A stretch of 64,000 bases of DNA from Sphingobacterium oryzagri (GCF_028736175.1 NZ_CP117880.1:806001-870000), one strand, 5' to 3'. Shown: positions 6,999 to 17,080, counted from the first letter of the stretch. A program made the numbers and translations. The notes: generated by a model not told the origin, from the letters alone.

Positions 6999-8621
6999 TT
7001 ACTTTTTTGTTTGGATGTACTTGTCTGCCACCTCAATAGCCTTTTTGGCATTCACAATACCACCCGTTACCGATATTTCATCCAAGTAGACCTTACGGCT
7101 CGCACCGTCAATTTGTACTTTAACTTTTTCATCTATTTTGGTTACTGATTGCAAGATGATGTCCTTTACTTCTGTTGCAGACAGTTCGGGATAGTACGAT
7201 CGGATAAGGGCTGCTAATCCCGATACCACCGGTGCCGCCATACTGGTTCCATCTTGTTCTTTGTAAGTCGATTCGGGCATCGTTGAGTTTATTTTCACGC
7301 CAGGCGCAAATACATCGACCGATTTATAGCCGAAATTCGAGAAGCTCGCCAGCAGCTCGTCATCAATACCAAAAGAGGTAGCACCTACCGTAATCCAATT
7401 GGCAGCCTGACCTTGAATTGCATCCAGGCTATCGGTATAATACTTCATCGGATAGTTTTTTACAATGTCGTTATCTTTTGAGTCGTTACCTGCAGCATGA
7501 ATCAACAATACATCATGTTCTTCCGCATATTTGACAGCTTCGTCCACCGTTTTCTTGTTGTACGCATAAGCTTTTCCAAAACTCATGTTGATAACCTTTG
7601 CGCCATTGTCTACCGCATAGCGAATACCGTTTGCCACGTCTTTATCGCGCTCGTCACCATCCGGCACAATTCGTACACCCATGATTTGCACATTGTTTGC
7701 CACGCCATTAATCCCGATGCCGTTATCTCTTTTTGCACCGATGATGCCCGCAACGTGCGTGCCGTGGTCGGCATCTGGTCCTTTGATGTCGGCATTTCCG
7801 TAATGACGCTCGCTAGCGTCTTCGTAATTATCGCCGACGATGCTTCGAGGGTCATACTTTTGATTTAAGTGATACTCGCTTTGTGTACTGAAATATTTAA
7901 CACCTTCTTCCAGGTCTTTGTAAAATTTGTCAAAATCGGTATTGGCAAGTTCTCTTTTGGCCATGCGAAGCGCCATTTTTTGGCGGTCGGAGGTCGGCGT
8001 GTAGTTATCAAAGTCGGCTTTCGTTACGTCCTTCGGATCTTTACCAATCGCTTTGATCATCGCATCAACCTCTTGTTTTAACCGACCGTAGTTTACATTG
8101 CCAAAATTAGCTTGATCTAATTTACTGGTATAATCGGTCATCATTTTTTGAAAGGCCACGAATTCTCTACGCTCTGGTTCGCTCAGTGGAGTAGAGGGCA
8201 GTACAGCGCTGTATTTGGGCTCGTAAATACGGATTAAACGTGTTACTTCAAGATTGTCATATTGCACATTTTCCCCTTGCGCATTACCCAGAAAATTCCA
8301 ACCGTGTATATCATCGATGTAGCCATTTCCGTCATCGTCTTTCCCGTTACCACCTTGTTCTTTGGCATTGGTCCACATGACATCTTTCAGGTCTTCGTGT
8401 TTATAATCTACGCCGCCATCCAATACGCCTACGATAACCGGCGTTGATTTGCGTTCTTTTAAAAGTTCGTACGCCTTCTCTGTGCTAATACCGCGAACAC
8501 CATCGGTTTGGTAATCCAGGTTATACCAATTGGGTGGATTTGTTGTTTTAGATTGCGCAATACCCAAAAAAGGGAGTATGCTCATACCCAATATGGTACA
8601 AAATTTTGTTGTTCCAGTCAT
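6999..8621 (-). CDS. Secreted S8 (subtilisin-family) serine protease
   Basis: Exported endopeptidase of 540 residues from ATG 8621; the 24 residues upstream of this ATG look like read-through of a non-coding leader. A signal peptide (MTGTTKFCTILGMSILPFLG, then IAQ) leads in. The catalytic triad is complete: Asp68 in VGVLDGGVDYKHEDL, His286 in DADHGTHVAG, Ser460 in DGTSMAAPVVSGLA, with oxyanion Asn379 in HAAGND. About 200 residues separate Asp and His, far longer than in classic subtilisins; the insert is helical and charged and typical of Bacteroidota S8A proteins. There is no separate propeptide domain of the I9 type and no C-terminal sorting domain, so it is probably periplasmic or membrane-associated. 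Confidence 0.92.
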   Translation of the reverse strand: MTGTTKFCTILGMSILPFLGIAQSKTTNPPNWYNLDYQTDGVRGISTEKAYELLKERKSTPVIVGVLDGGVDYKHEDLKDVMWTNAKEQGGNGKDDDGNGYIDDIHGWNFLGNAQGENVQYDNLEVTRLIRIYEPKYSAVLPSTPLSEPERREFVAFQKMMTDYTSKLDQANFGNVNYGRLKQEVDAMIKAIGKDPKDVTKADFDNYTPTSDRQKMALRMAKRELANTDFDKFYKDLEEGVKYFSTQSEYHLNQKYDPRSIVGDNYEDASERHYGNADIKGPDADHGTHVAGIIGAKRDNGIGINGVANNVQIMGVRIVPDGDERDKDVANGIRYAVDNGAKVINMSFGKAYAYNKKTVDEAVKYAEEHDVLLIHAAGNDSKDNDIVKNYPMKYYTDSLDAIQGQAANWITVGATSFGIDDELLASFSNFGYKSVDVFAPGVKINSTMPESTYKEQDGTSMAAPVVSGLAALIRSYYPELSATEVKDIILQSVTKIDEKVKVQIDGASRKVYLDEISVTGGIVNAKKAIEVADKYIQTKK

Positions 8622-8642
8622 ATGTTTTAGTTTCGTCAATAA

Positions 8643-8650
8643 CAAATATA
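8643..8650 (-). promoter_or_regulatory. Putative -7 element for the S8 protease
   Basis: Minus-strand TATATTTG matches TAnnTTTG and lies 22 bp upstream of the ATG at 8621. No clear -33 TTTG is seen at the right spacing. Its position supports 8621 as the start, since a start at 8693 would be upstream of the promoter. Confidence 0.4.
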
Positions 8651-8733
8651 ATGCAACTATAGTGCAGTTCTTGTTAAAAAAACATAAATCCATATTCTTT
8701 TTACATTAACTTTATCGTTAAAATCCTAACCAT

Positions 8734-10884
8734 ATGCGTAAAAAATGGAACTATATGATTATTATTGGGGCTATGGCAACAGCATGTTCTGATAATGCAA
8801 CAAAGCATTTAGTGTCTTGGCCAGATGCATCCGCACCGGTGGCGGAAAAAAAGGCTCATATCCGGACAATCCACGGGGATACCGTTCAGGATGATTATTA
8901 TTGGATGAATGATTTCTTCAAAAAAGGCCCCGATTCTGCCCGTGTTGTGGCCTATCTCGAAGCTGAAAATACATACACGGCTACGATGATGAAGGATACT
9001 GAGAGTCTTCAGGCTTTGCTTTTTCAGGAGATGAAAGCGCGAGTCAAAGAAAAAGACGAGTCGGTACCATACTTGAAAAACGGTTATTATTACTATAGTC
9101 GTACTGATGAGGGTAAGCAGTATTATAAATTTTGTAGGAAAAAAGGAAATCTCGATGCGCCGGAAGAAGTGCTGCTGGATGTGGATGCCATGGCAGAAGG
9201 CTATCCTTATTTCGCCGTAGGCGGATTTTCGGTAAGCCCGGACAACAAGTTGCTAGCTTATGGCGTAGATACCGTTTCGCGGCGAGAATATACGATACAG
9301 GTTAAAGATCTGGAAACCGGCAAAATATTGACCGATAAAATTGATCGTACAGAAGGGGAAGCAACCTGGGCAAACGATAGCAAAACATTTTTCTACACTT
9401 CGAAAAATCCGGTTACCTTATTAAGTGAAAAGATTAAAAAGCACACGCTTGGTAGCAACAGTGCAGGCGATGCTGTGGTTTATGCAGAAAAAGATAATAC
9501 GAATTATATCGGCGTTGGCAAATCAAAGAATGGTAAGTTTATCCAGATCTATTCAGGCAGCACGCTATCATCGGAGGTGTTTATTTTAGATGCCAATACG
9601 CCTAATGCTTCGTTTAAGTCTTTTCAGCCCCGCATCAAGGATGTGCTTTATTCGGTGACTGCCCTGGAAGATCGCTTTTTAGTACTTACTAATGATGGCG
9701 CAAAAAACTTCAAAGTCGTGGAATGTCCGCTCGATAAAACCACCAAAGAGCATTGGAAAGACTTTATTCCGCACCGTGCGGACGTACTTGTTTCAGACAT
9801 TGATGAGTTTAAGGATTTCCTGGTAATTTCCGAGCGTAAAAATGGATTAACCCAAATGGCGATCCGCTCGTTGAAAGATGGTACGCAACATTATCTGGAT
9901 TTTGGAGAAGCAGCGTATACGGTTTACCCAAGCACCAATGTCGAGTATAATACGTCGGTCGTTCGCTATGGATACACTTCGTTGGTTACGCCTTCGTCGA
10001 CCTTTGATTACAACATGCAAACCAAGGAAAAGGAGTTAAAAAAACAACAAGAAGTTGTGGGTGGCTACCGTGCCGAAGATTATGTGACGGAGCGTCTATT
10101 TGCTAAAGCGAAAGATGGTACGAGCATTCCGATCTCCCTGGTTTACAAAAAGGGGATGAAGAAAAATGGCCAGGCTCCGTTGCTGCTCTATGCTTACGGT
10201 TCGTATGGCGCATCAATGGATCCTTCCTTTAGTTCTGCGCGGTTGAGCTTGCTTGATCGTGGTTTCATTTATGCAATTGCGCATATACGAGGCGGCGAAG
10301 AGATGGGAAGACAGTGGTATGAGGATGGCAAAATGATGAACAAGAAAAATACGTTTACAGATTTTGTCGATTGTGGCGAATTTTTAGTGAAGGAACAATT
10401 TACCAGTGCGCAACATCTGTATGCGCAGGGCGGAAGTGCAGGTGGCTTGCTTATGGGGGCGGTGATTAACCTTTCACCTTCGTTGTGGAATGGCGTTATC
10501 GCGCAGGTGCCTTTTGTCGATGTGGTCAATACCATGTTGGATGAAACTATTCCGTTGACCACCAATGAGTACGACGAGTGGGGGAATCCAAATGAGAAGC
10601 AAGCGTACGAATACATGAAATCATATTCCCCGTATGAAAATATCGAAGCCAAAGCATACCCTAATCTTTTGGTGACTACAGGTTTGCACGATAGTCAGGT
10701 GCAATATTTCGAGCCGGCAAAGTGGGTGGCAAAATTACGTGCAACGAAGAAAGGGAAGGAAGTTGTCTTACTGAAAACCGATATGGACTACGGGCATGGT
10801 GGTGCCTCCGGACGTTTTGATTACTTGAAAGATGTTGCGCTCAATTATGCTTTTCTATTTAAGCTAGAAGGCCTAGAAAAATAG
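8734..10884 (+). CDS. S9A peptidase, oligopeptidase B-like
   Basis: Serine oligopeptidase that cleaves short peptides, in oligopeptidase B after Lys/Arg. The 716-residue protein starts with a hydrophobic leader (MIIIGAMATAC), possibly a lipoprotein signal with a weak lipobox. It continues with a seven-bladed propeller domain (about residues 100-440) and an alpha/beta-hydrolase domain. The triad is visible: Ser568 in GGSAGGLLMGAV, Asp653 in TGLHDSQVQYFEP, His688 in MDYGHGGASGRFD. The last motif is characteristic of oligopeptidase B rather than prolyl oligopeptidase. It is divergent from the S8 protease gene, making a small peptidase pair. Confidence 0.92.
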   Translation: MRKKWNYMIIIGAMATACSDNATKHLVSWPDASAPVAEKKAHIRTIHGDTVQDDYYWMNDFFKKGPDSARVVAYLEAENTYTATMMKDTESLQALLFQEMKARVKEKDESVPYLKNGYYYYSRTDEGKQYYKFCRKKGNLDAPEEVLLDVDAMAEGYPYFAVGGFSVSPDNKLLAYGVDTVSRREYTIQVKDLETGKILTDKIDRTEGEATWANDSKTFFYTSKNPVTLLSEKIKKHTLGSNSAGDAVVYAEKDNTNYIGVGKSKNGKFIQIYSGSTLSSEVFILDANTPNASFKSFQPRIKDVLYSVTALEDRFLVLTNDGAKNFKVVECPLDKTTKEHWKDFIPHRADVLVSDIDEFKDFLVISERKNGLTQMAIRSLKDGTQHYLDFGEAAYTVYPSTNVEYNTSVVRYGYTSLVTPSSTFDYNMQTKEKELKKQQEVVGGYRAEDYVTERLFAKAKDGTSIPISLVYKKGMKKNGQAPLLLYAYGSYGASMDPSFSSARLSLLDRGFIYAIAHIRGGEEMGRQWYEDGKMMNKKNTFTDFVDCGEFLVKEQFTSAQHLYAQGGSAGGLLMGAVINLSPSLWNGVIAQVPFVDVVNTMLDETIPLTTNEYDEWGNPNEKQAYEYMKSYSPYENIEAKAYPNLLVTTGLHDSQVQYFEPAKWVAKLRATKKGKEVVLLKTDMDYGHGGASGRFDYLKDVALNYAFLFKLEGLEK

Positions 10885-10908
10885 TTGTCCAGCATCATGG
10901 CTATGATA

Positions 10909-10941
10909 CAAAAAATGGAGTCCATCAGGCTCCATTTTTTG
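10909..10941. terminator. Bidirectional intrinsic terminator
   Basis: Perfect 12-bp stem CAAAAAATGGAG (10909-10920) with CTCCATTTTTTG (10930-10941). It serves the oligopeptidase gene on the plus strand and can act on the converging minus-strand gene at 11012. Confidence 0.8.
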
Positions 10942-11011
10942 TATGTTTTTTGTGTAGAAGCTCCAAAATTATTTCTTAAAGCTGTACAGCAATATTTTGT
11001 GCCGAAAGAGC

Positions 11012-11275
11012 TTAATTGACCGGTGCCGTTGACGCCTTGATGGAGTCTTGTCGGTTTTCTTCTTCAATTTCCCGCGCATCAAGCTGATGCTGTTGATAGT
11101 TTTGAATAGCCACTTTACTCGCCTTTTGGGAGACAATAATACCGATGATGGCAATCACCGTGACAACGGTCAGTCCCCAAGCGTATTTTTTTTTGTCTTG
11201 CTTAACCAACCAGTACATAACAAAGACGTAAGGCACTGCAAAAAATATGTAGAAAATAATACTAGGACCAACCAT
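11012..11275 (-). CDS. Small two-helix membrane protein of unknown function
   Basis: About 87 residues from ATG 11275 (MVGPSIIFYIFFAVPYVFVM). It has two transmembrane helices (about residues 5-25 and 33-52) separated by a basic loop (KQDKKKYAW), then a charged, helical C-terminal tail of about 35 residues. No known motif. Minus-strand TAATTTTG at 11301-11308 matches the -7 consensus 25 bp upstream. I do not recognise the family. Confidence 0.6.
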   Translation of the reverse strand: MVGPSIIFYIFFAVPYVFVMYWLVKQDKKKYAWGLTVVTVIAIIGIIVSQKASKVAIQNYQQHQLDAREIEEENRQDSIKASTAPVN

Positions 11276-11511
11276 GTTGTACAATATTTTAAATCTTGTG
11301 CAAAATTACATAAATAACTGTGTTTTTAGGGTAATATAAAAATCAAAATATCAGATTGACGAAAGTCCTTTCTTAGAAGATCTTTTGTTTGGATAAGATG
11401 GCGCTATTTGAAAGCAATCTATAACAGGCAGCCCACGGCTAAATGCTGGATAATAAAAGCCGTAGCACCAGCTAACTTGATAGAAGATCGCCGTTTGACG
11501 TTCCGTATATT

Positions 11512-11546
11512 TAAAAAGCCACCTTTCGATGAAGAAAGATGGCTTT
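11512..11546 (-). terminator. Intrinsic terminator of the sus lipoprotein gene
   Basis: A 13-position stem with one mismatch, AAAGCCACCTTTC (11515-11527) with GAAAGATGGCTTT (11534-11546), followed on the minus strand by a T-run. It closes the susC-susD-lipoprotein unit. The remaining intergenic sequence 11309-11510 shows nothing further. Confidence 0.75.
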
Positions 11547-11565
11547 ACCGTATTCTTATTAAGAG

Positions 11566-12060
11566 TTAACGAAGGCTTATTTGCACCCCGATAGCCTTAT
11601 AGTTTTGACTCGGCTTAACGCGGTCGTTTCCAACAATTTCAAAAACAGCGACAACAGGACCACCGACGCTTTGACGCGGGAAGTCCAATATGTTGACTTG
11701 AAACTCTGCTGTGCTGGAATTCGCACGAAGTGTTACGGTGTTTCCGTTGGGAAGACTATAGTGCAAACCTTCTTGGGCCGTACTATTTTCTGCTAAAACA
11801 CGGATAGTAAGCTCCTGGTCGGTGTCGAGCTGTTGGCCTAAAAGATTGATTCTGTAGGATACGACGCCAGCGTTTCGCGCTCTTGCAGACAATAGCGGAT
11901 AGGTGCGATCGGGTGCATTTGTTGTCGTTGTAGCAATGTCAAATTCAACCAAGGCATCTCTAAAATAGAAGTCGTCATCGGTATTTTTCATGCATGACGT
12001 ACAAATCATCGTAGATAGCAACGAGAAAAATACGATTAAAATATGATTGATGTTTTTCAT
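11566..12060 (-). CDS. SusD-associated surface lipoprotein (DUF4843-like)
   Basis: A 164-residue lipoprotein with signal peptide and lipobox (ICTSC). The body is beta-rich with the arrangement found in DUF4843 proteins encoded after SusD: a YRINLLGQ strand, LTIRVLAENSTAQEGLHY, then LPNGNTVTLRANSST and a conserved VAVFEIVGNDRVKPS segment. Such proteins are thought to sit on the cell surface next to the SusCD transporter. It starts 17 bp downstream of susD. The family name is by pattern only. Confidence 0.7.
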   Translation of the reverse strand: MKNINHILIVFFSLLSTMICTSCMKNTDDDFYFRDALVEFDIATTTTNAPDRTYPLLSARARNAGVVSYRINLLGQQLDTDQELTIRVLAENSTAQEGLHYSLPNGNTVTLRANSSTAEFQVNILDFPRQSVGGPVVAVFEIVGNDRVKPSQNYKAIGVQISLR

Positions 12061-12076
12061 GATCTTGTGTTAACAA

Positions 12077-13507
12077 TTAATAGCCTGGATTTTGTACAAT
12101 ATTGGTGTTGGGTTCAACTTCTCGCACAGGGATATTTGCCAGCATTCTAAAGTCTGTAAATGCAATATTGCCGGTTCCTTTGATAATATCTCTGCCTAAT
12201 CTTTTCAAATCGAAGAAACGGAAGCCTTCAAAAGCTAATTCAAGCCGCCTTTGTCGTATAATATCTTCAAATAATGTGTTTCCTGAAGCAGCAGTTGCGC
12301 CAATGCCCGCGCGTACCCGTATTAAATTTAATTGTGTTCTGGCATTGGCCTCGCTGAACACGGGGCTACCGGGGGTGGCATATGCCTCGGCCATATTCAA
12401 AATAACTTCTGGCAGACGGATAACCGGTACGTTATCCATGTTGTTGATGCCACTTCTGCTTATGAATTTTGTTATTTCCCAACGATTTAAGTTGGCATTT
12501 GTAAGGCCTCTCATAATGATATTACGCCGGACGTCATTAGACGCGTAAAGAGCGTACAGACTATTATCCATGACGATAAAGCCGTGACTAACTGCTGTGG
12601 TCGATGTAGCTGTGATGCGTGTTGTATAGCTGGCTCGTAAAGATTCGTTAGTCCCGATATTGTCATTGGTGTTAGTAAAGGCAACTTCAAATAAAGATTC
12701 CGGATTGTTTACGGTTCGCCAGGTTTGCACAAAAGCCGCGTTAGTAGCCAGGTTTTTCCCGCTGGTCGACAATGCTAACTCGCCTTGTTGAACAACTTTT
12801 TCCATATCTCCACGGTGCAATGCAACACGCGAGAACAGACCGTGTGCCGCAGATTTAGAGGCATAATAAAAAGACGCATTGATGGGGATCTTAGTTACCG
12901 CATTTTCCAGATCGGCATAGATGTAGTTGTATACTTCCTCGACACTAGGTCTGCTAGGATACACTATATCGTCGATAGTTAACACGCCGCTAAGTATAAT
13001 CGGTACGCCTCCTCGATCAGCAGTAGCGATAGTTGCCGTAGGATCGTATGCATAGATCTTAACCAGATTATGGTAAATCAACGCGCGAAGGAAGTGCATT
13101 TGTCCTTCGATGTTTGTTTTGTATTCCGCAGTGGCTTCTAACGCAGGCAGTGCTTCAAAAATTAAATTGATTTGATTGATCGCGTAATAACTAAGTTGCC
13201 AGGTTTCTAACCTAATATGGTCTGCGGGTTGATTACTGGCTTGCGGAACCAATCTGTTTCCCGCTCCTGTGTTAATCGCGTTGTCTGCTAACAACTCGGG
13301 GATAGCCAAAAGATCGCGTCCGTATAAGCCTACGCCTCTTAAACGCGCGTAAACAGCATTCAATGCCGCATTTATCGCCTCTTCACTTTGCAGTGCGGTC
13401 TGTGAATCGATGGATTGACGAGGGTCTAAATCTAACAAGCGGTCACAAGAAGCAAATAGTAAACAGGCTAAGGTAATTATGGATAGAAATTTCTTTTTCA
13501 TTTTCAT
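12077..13507 (-). CDS. SusD/RagB-family nutrient-binding lipoprotein
   Basis: Surface lipoprotein lid of a SusCD importer. The 476-residue protein has a lipobox (LLFASC), the N-terminal SusD-like motif DLDPRQSIDSQTAL, TPR helices including HFLRALIYHNLVKIYA, and the C-terminal RLELAFEGFRFFDLKRLGRD motif that is diagnostic for the family. It lies 11 bp after susC and 17 bp before a surface lipoprotein. The substrate cannot be read from the sequence; no glycosidase is encoded nearby. Confidence 0.95.
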   Translation of the reverse strand: MKMKKKFLSIITLACLLFASCDRLLDLDPRQSIDSQTALQSEEAINAALNAVYARLRGVGLYGRDLLAIPELLADNAINTGAGNRLVPQASNQPADHIRLETWQLSYYAINQINLIFEALPALEATAEYKTNIEGQMHFLRALIYHNLVKIYAYDPTATIATADRGGVPIILSGVLTIDDIVYPSRPSVEEVYNYIYADLENAVTKIPINASFYYASKSAAHGLFSRVALHRGDMEKVVQQGELALSTSGKNLATNAAFVQTWRTVNNPESLFEVAFTNTNDNIGTNESLRASYTTRITATSTTAVSHGFIVMDNSLYALYASNDVRRNIIMRGLTNANLNRWEITKFISRSGINNMDNVPVIRLPEVILNMAEAYATPGSPVFSEANARTQLNLIRVRAGIGATAASGNTLFEDIIRQRRLELAFEGFRFFDLKRLGRDIIKGTGNIAFTDFRMLANIPVREVEPNTNIVQNPGY

Positions 13508-13518
13508 TAATTTTGTAA

Positions 13519-16500
13519 TTAAAAACCGATTTGAACGCCGAAAGTATAGCTTTTTAGTGGTGGAATCATGCCCTGCGTTGAGCCTTGTACGGTGGTGCCT
13601 AGTTCTGCATTGGTACCAGTACTGCTAAATTCGGGATCGTAACCCGTCCATTTTGTCCAGGTGATCAGGTTGACTCCCTGTGCGTATACACGAAGTTGTC
13701 TGGCTCCGATCTTTGAAACTAATGCTGCCGGGAGGCTGTAACCAATGCTGATGTTTTTAAGACGGATATAAGACGCGTCTTCCAAAAAGCGAGTGCTGCT
13801 ACTGTATCCGCTAGCCATGCCGCCAAGTTCAGCTCCCGTATCTATTGGTCTCGGAACGGAAGTAATATCTCCGGGTTCTTGCCATCTACGTTCGTATATG
13901 TCTGCTAAGGTGTTTCTGGAGGTCGCACCGTTTCTATACCAGAATGTATTTTGGGAGTTGTATAGCAGGCGACCAAGATCGTACTGGAAGAAAGCGGAAA
14001 GTTCAATTCCTTTGTAATTAAGCGTGTTGGTAAAGCCGCCGTAACTATCGCTCATGCTATTTCCCTGAATAGCATAATCAAGCGGGTTTCTCAGCGAATA
14101 CGTAATGTTGCCGTCGGCATCGTACCACATGGCTTTTCCGGTAGCCGCATTGACGCCGGCATAGCGTCCATAAAATTGTGAACCCAGCGGGTAGCCTACT
14201 CTTACTGACTGGTTGCCGGGAAGTACTTCCAATCCGTCGTATAATGATAATACCTTGTTGCGGATGAAACTGACGTTAAAGTTGGTTGTCCAGGAAAAGT
14301 CCTTGACTTGTATATTGGTCGTATTAAGCGTTATCTCCAGACCTTTATTTTCAAGTTTGCCTAAATTGCTGCTTGTGCTTTGATAGCCACTTGTGTAGGG
14401 CAGTGGCCTGTTTAGAAGTAAGTCGTGACTAATTCGGCGAAACACCTCTATTTGTGTGCTTATTCTTCCATTGAACAGCCCTATATCCAAACCTAAGTTT
14501 GTCGTTATGTTACGTTCCCAGCGCAGATCGGGGTTAGCTATACCTGAAGGTCTAATTCCCGGCTGTGCATTATAGGGGTCGAGACCAATGTAAAGTGCTC
14601 GCCATGCAAAATTGTCGATGTTTGCGTTTCCGGTATGGCCGTAGCTGGCACGTAACTTTAACTGGTCGATCCACGTGATATCATGCATAAAGTTTTCTTT
14701 ATCAATCGCCCATGCTGCGGAGATACCCGGGAAAAGTCCGTATCGGTTATTGGCGCCAAATCTGGAAGAACCATCGTAACGTAATACTGCGCTTACAAAA
14801 TACCGTTTATCGAAATCGTAATTAACCTGGCCGAAAGCACCGGATGTTTTAAATCCTGTCCAGCTTCCGGTTGTATTTAAGGGCGTTGCAGCAGATTGCA
14901 TCGTACTAAACTGGAATGTTGGAAAACCTTCTCCAGACATAAACCGGTAGTCGCGAGCATCATTTCGATATTCAAATCCTAACAAGGCAGAGAGGCTGTG
15001 AATTTCGTCGATGTGCGTGTTGTAATTAAACGTTTGGTTGGTAAGGAAGTTGATGTTCTCGTAATTATCGAGTTCCAAAAGGCCATTTCTAGCAAAACCG
15101 TCTACTGTTCGCGGATCGCGATAATTTTCTGATGCAATGGTTCGGTAATCAAGCCCGTAAAAAGATTTGAACGTTAACCCAGGAAGGATTTGCGCCGTAA
15201 AGGATGTATTTCCTACTAACGCCCTCGTGTTACTTTTGATCGTATTGACGGAGGTTGCGAATATGGAGTTGTGTGTCATGTCGCCGGGCAAACCGCTAGG
15301 CGGCGCATTGTAGCTTCCATCTTCATTGAAGATTGGGATGTAGGGAAGCATCATGGGAGCCGCATATTGCGGTGCGGCAAAAGCTCCTGTAGAGCCCGAG
15401 CTACCCGCTGCGCCATTTTGAGTAACCGTGGAAAGGTTTGCATTTAACTCTACGGTCAGCCAATCCAAAGGTTTGTGACTAATATTTGAAAGAACCGTAG
15501 CGCGCTTAAAGTCGATCCCGATAACAGCGCCCTCTTGATTGTTGTATGAGCCGGATAAGAAAACTTTCGTACGCTCATTTCCTCCAGAGAACGACAATTC
15601 GTAATTCTGGTTTTTCCCCGATCTAAAGGCTTCATCTTGCCAATTGTAAGTGGGTAAAGCCGCTATTTCGGCATCGGTGGTCGTTCTCGGCAGCACCAGT
15701 GCATCTAGCCAGGCATTTCGGTTCTCTTCTTCGCTGCGATTTGGGTTGCGATTCCATATCGCTTCTTTGCGGGCTTGCACATACTGCTGGGAGTTCATCA
15801 TGTTGACCTGTGGCATAGGCTCCGTCCAGCCAAGATAACTGTTGAAGTTAATTTGCCCTTTTCCACTTTTGCCTTTTTTTGTGGTGATGAGTACCACGCC
15901 ATTAGCGGCCTGCGCACCATAAATTGCCGAAGCAGCAGCGTCTTTAAGCACACTGATCGATTCGATGTCGTTGGTGTTCAGAAAAGCAAGCGGATTGCTG
16001 TTAACAAATGAAGTTGATGTGTTGCTGTTGATTTGTACTCCATCTACAATATATAGCGGCTCATTTCCTGCGGCAATAGATCCGGTTCCACGAATGCGCA
16101 TCTGTACAGATGCGCCAGGTACGCCGCTGCTCGCGTTTATCTGCACGCCAGATGCTTGTCCTTGCAGCGCTCTGTCAAAAGATTGCACCGGCATGTTTTC
16201 AATGGCCTTCGGATTTACGGTCGCTATGGCGCCGGTGATGTCACCTCGTCGCTGCGTACCATAACCGGTAACGACGGCTTCTTCGAGGTAATTTGATTCC
16301 GGTGTCAGCCGGACGTTGAGCTCCGTGCTCTGCGTAAGTTGAATGGTTTGCGGGATAAAGCCAATGTTGGAGAAGGCTATTTTTCCTCGCGCAGCAGAAA
16401 CGATAATGCTGTATCGTCCATTTTCATCCGTTTGTGTTGAGGTGGCTGTGCCGGATACTCCAATGGTTACTCCAGCTAAAGGTTTGTCATTTTCAGCCGA

Positions 16501-16590
16501 TATCACGGTTCCGGTGATGGTTCGGTTTTGTGCATGGGCCCCAAATAGGGATATGCAACATAAAAAAAAGATTAGTACGTAGCGTGTCAT
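13519..16590 (-). CDS. SusC/RagA-family TonB-dependent transporter
   Basis: Outer-membrane barrel that imports a ligand bound by its SusD partner, powered by TonB. From ATG 16590 the protein has 1023 residues: signal peptide (MTRYVLIFFLCCISLFGAHA), a carboxypeptidase-D-like domain (TITGTVISAENDKPLAGVTI), a plug with EEAVVTGYGTQRRGDITGAI and the LYIVDGVQI segment, then a barrel ending in an aromatic residue (FGVQIGF). The in-frame codons upstream to 16626 do not resemble a signal peptide and are excluded. No sigma/anti-sigma pair or hybrid two-component regulator lies next to it. Confidence 0.95.
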   Translation of the reverse strand: MTRYVLIFFLCCISLFGAHAQNRTITGTVISAENDKPLAGVTIGVSGTATSTQTDENGRYSIIVSAARGKIAFSNIGFIPQTIQLTQSTELNVRLTPESNYLEEAVVTGYGTQRRGDITGAIATVNPKAIENMPVQSFDRALQGQASGVQINASSGVPGASVQMRIRGTGSIAAGNEPLYIVDGVQINSNTSTSFVNSNPLAFLNTNDIESISVLKDAAASAIYGAQAANGVVLITTKKGKSGKGQINFNSYLGWTEPMPQVNMMNSQQYVQARKEAIWNRNPNRSEEENRNAWLDALVLPRTTTDAEIAALPTYNWQDEAFRSGKNQNYELSFSGGNERTKVFLSGSYNNQEGAVIGIDFKRATVLSNISHKPLDWLTVELNANLSTVTQNGAAGSSGSTGAFAAPQYAAPMMLPYIPIFNEDGSYNAPPSGLPGDMTHNSIFATSVNTIKSNTRALVGNTSFTAQILPGLTFKSFYGLDYRTIASENYRDPRTVDGFARNGLLELDNYENINFLTNQTFNYNTHIDEIHSLSALLGFEYRNDARDYRFMSGEGFPTFQFSTMQSAATPLNTTGSWTGFKTSGAFGQVNYDFDKRYFVSAVLRYDGSSRFGANNRYGLFPGISAAWAIDKENFMHDITWIDQLKLRASYGHTGNANIDNFAWRALYIGLDPYNAQPGIRPSGIANPDLRWERNITTNLGLDIGLFNGRISTQIEVFRRISHDLLLNRPLPYTSGYQSTSSNLGKLENKGLEITLNTTNIQVKDFSWTTNFNVSFIRNKVLSLYDGLEVLPGNQSVRVGYPLGSQFYGRYAGVNAATGKAMWYDADGNITYSLRNPLDYAIQGNSMSDSYGGFTNTLNYKGIELSAFFQYDLGRLLYNSQNTFWYRNGATSRNTLADIYERRWQEPGDITSVPRPIDTGAELGGMASGYSSSTRFLEDASYIRLKNISIGYSLPAALVSKIGARQLRVYAQGVNLITWTKWTGYDPEFSSTGTNAELGTTVQGSTQGMIPPLKSYTFGVQIGF

Positions 16591-17080
16591 AGTGTGCTCG
16601 ATAGTTAGTAGGTTGCAATTATACATAAAGTAATTTAAGCTTAATGTATTTTTGTTGCTAAATTTTAACTAATTCGTCCATTTTAATCTCTTTTTAACTC
16701 TAATGTGTCTTTATTGTAAATTATTTTATAATAAAATTTGTGAATTATGCTGTTTTAGTTTTCTTTTGATGTCGATTTTTTAATAATTGTTCTTTAGACA
16801 TTAAATATACTATTTTTTCGATAAAAAAAATGCATATATGAGCTGTGTTAAGAACTGGCTTTCGAGATGAGAGTAGGAATAGGGGAGGCTATATGTGCCA
16901 ACAAGCTGTTTTAAAGCGCTGTATTTTTTCGGTCGAAGGTTTGCCCTCCGTGCTTCACAACTTTTGAACCTTTTAGCGATATAACCGTCTTATTAGCAGA
17001 TTGACGATTAAGGAGATAGGTTAATGGTTTTTTAATAAAAAAACTACACGGTCATTACATAAAAGAAAAAAATATTTTTT
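16591..17080. other. Intergenic region without recognised gene
   Basis: About 490 bp between the divergent susC and arginine operons. The half next to susC is very AT-rich and contains three TTTTAA(C/T) blocks (16663, 16681, 16692) that might be regulator sites. The rest shows no open frame above 30 codons with coding character, no tRNA and no strong hairpin. Confidence 0.5.
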
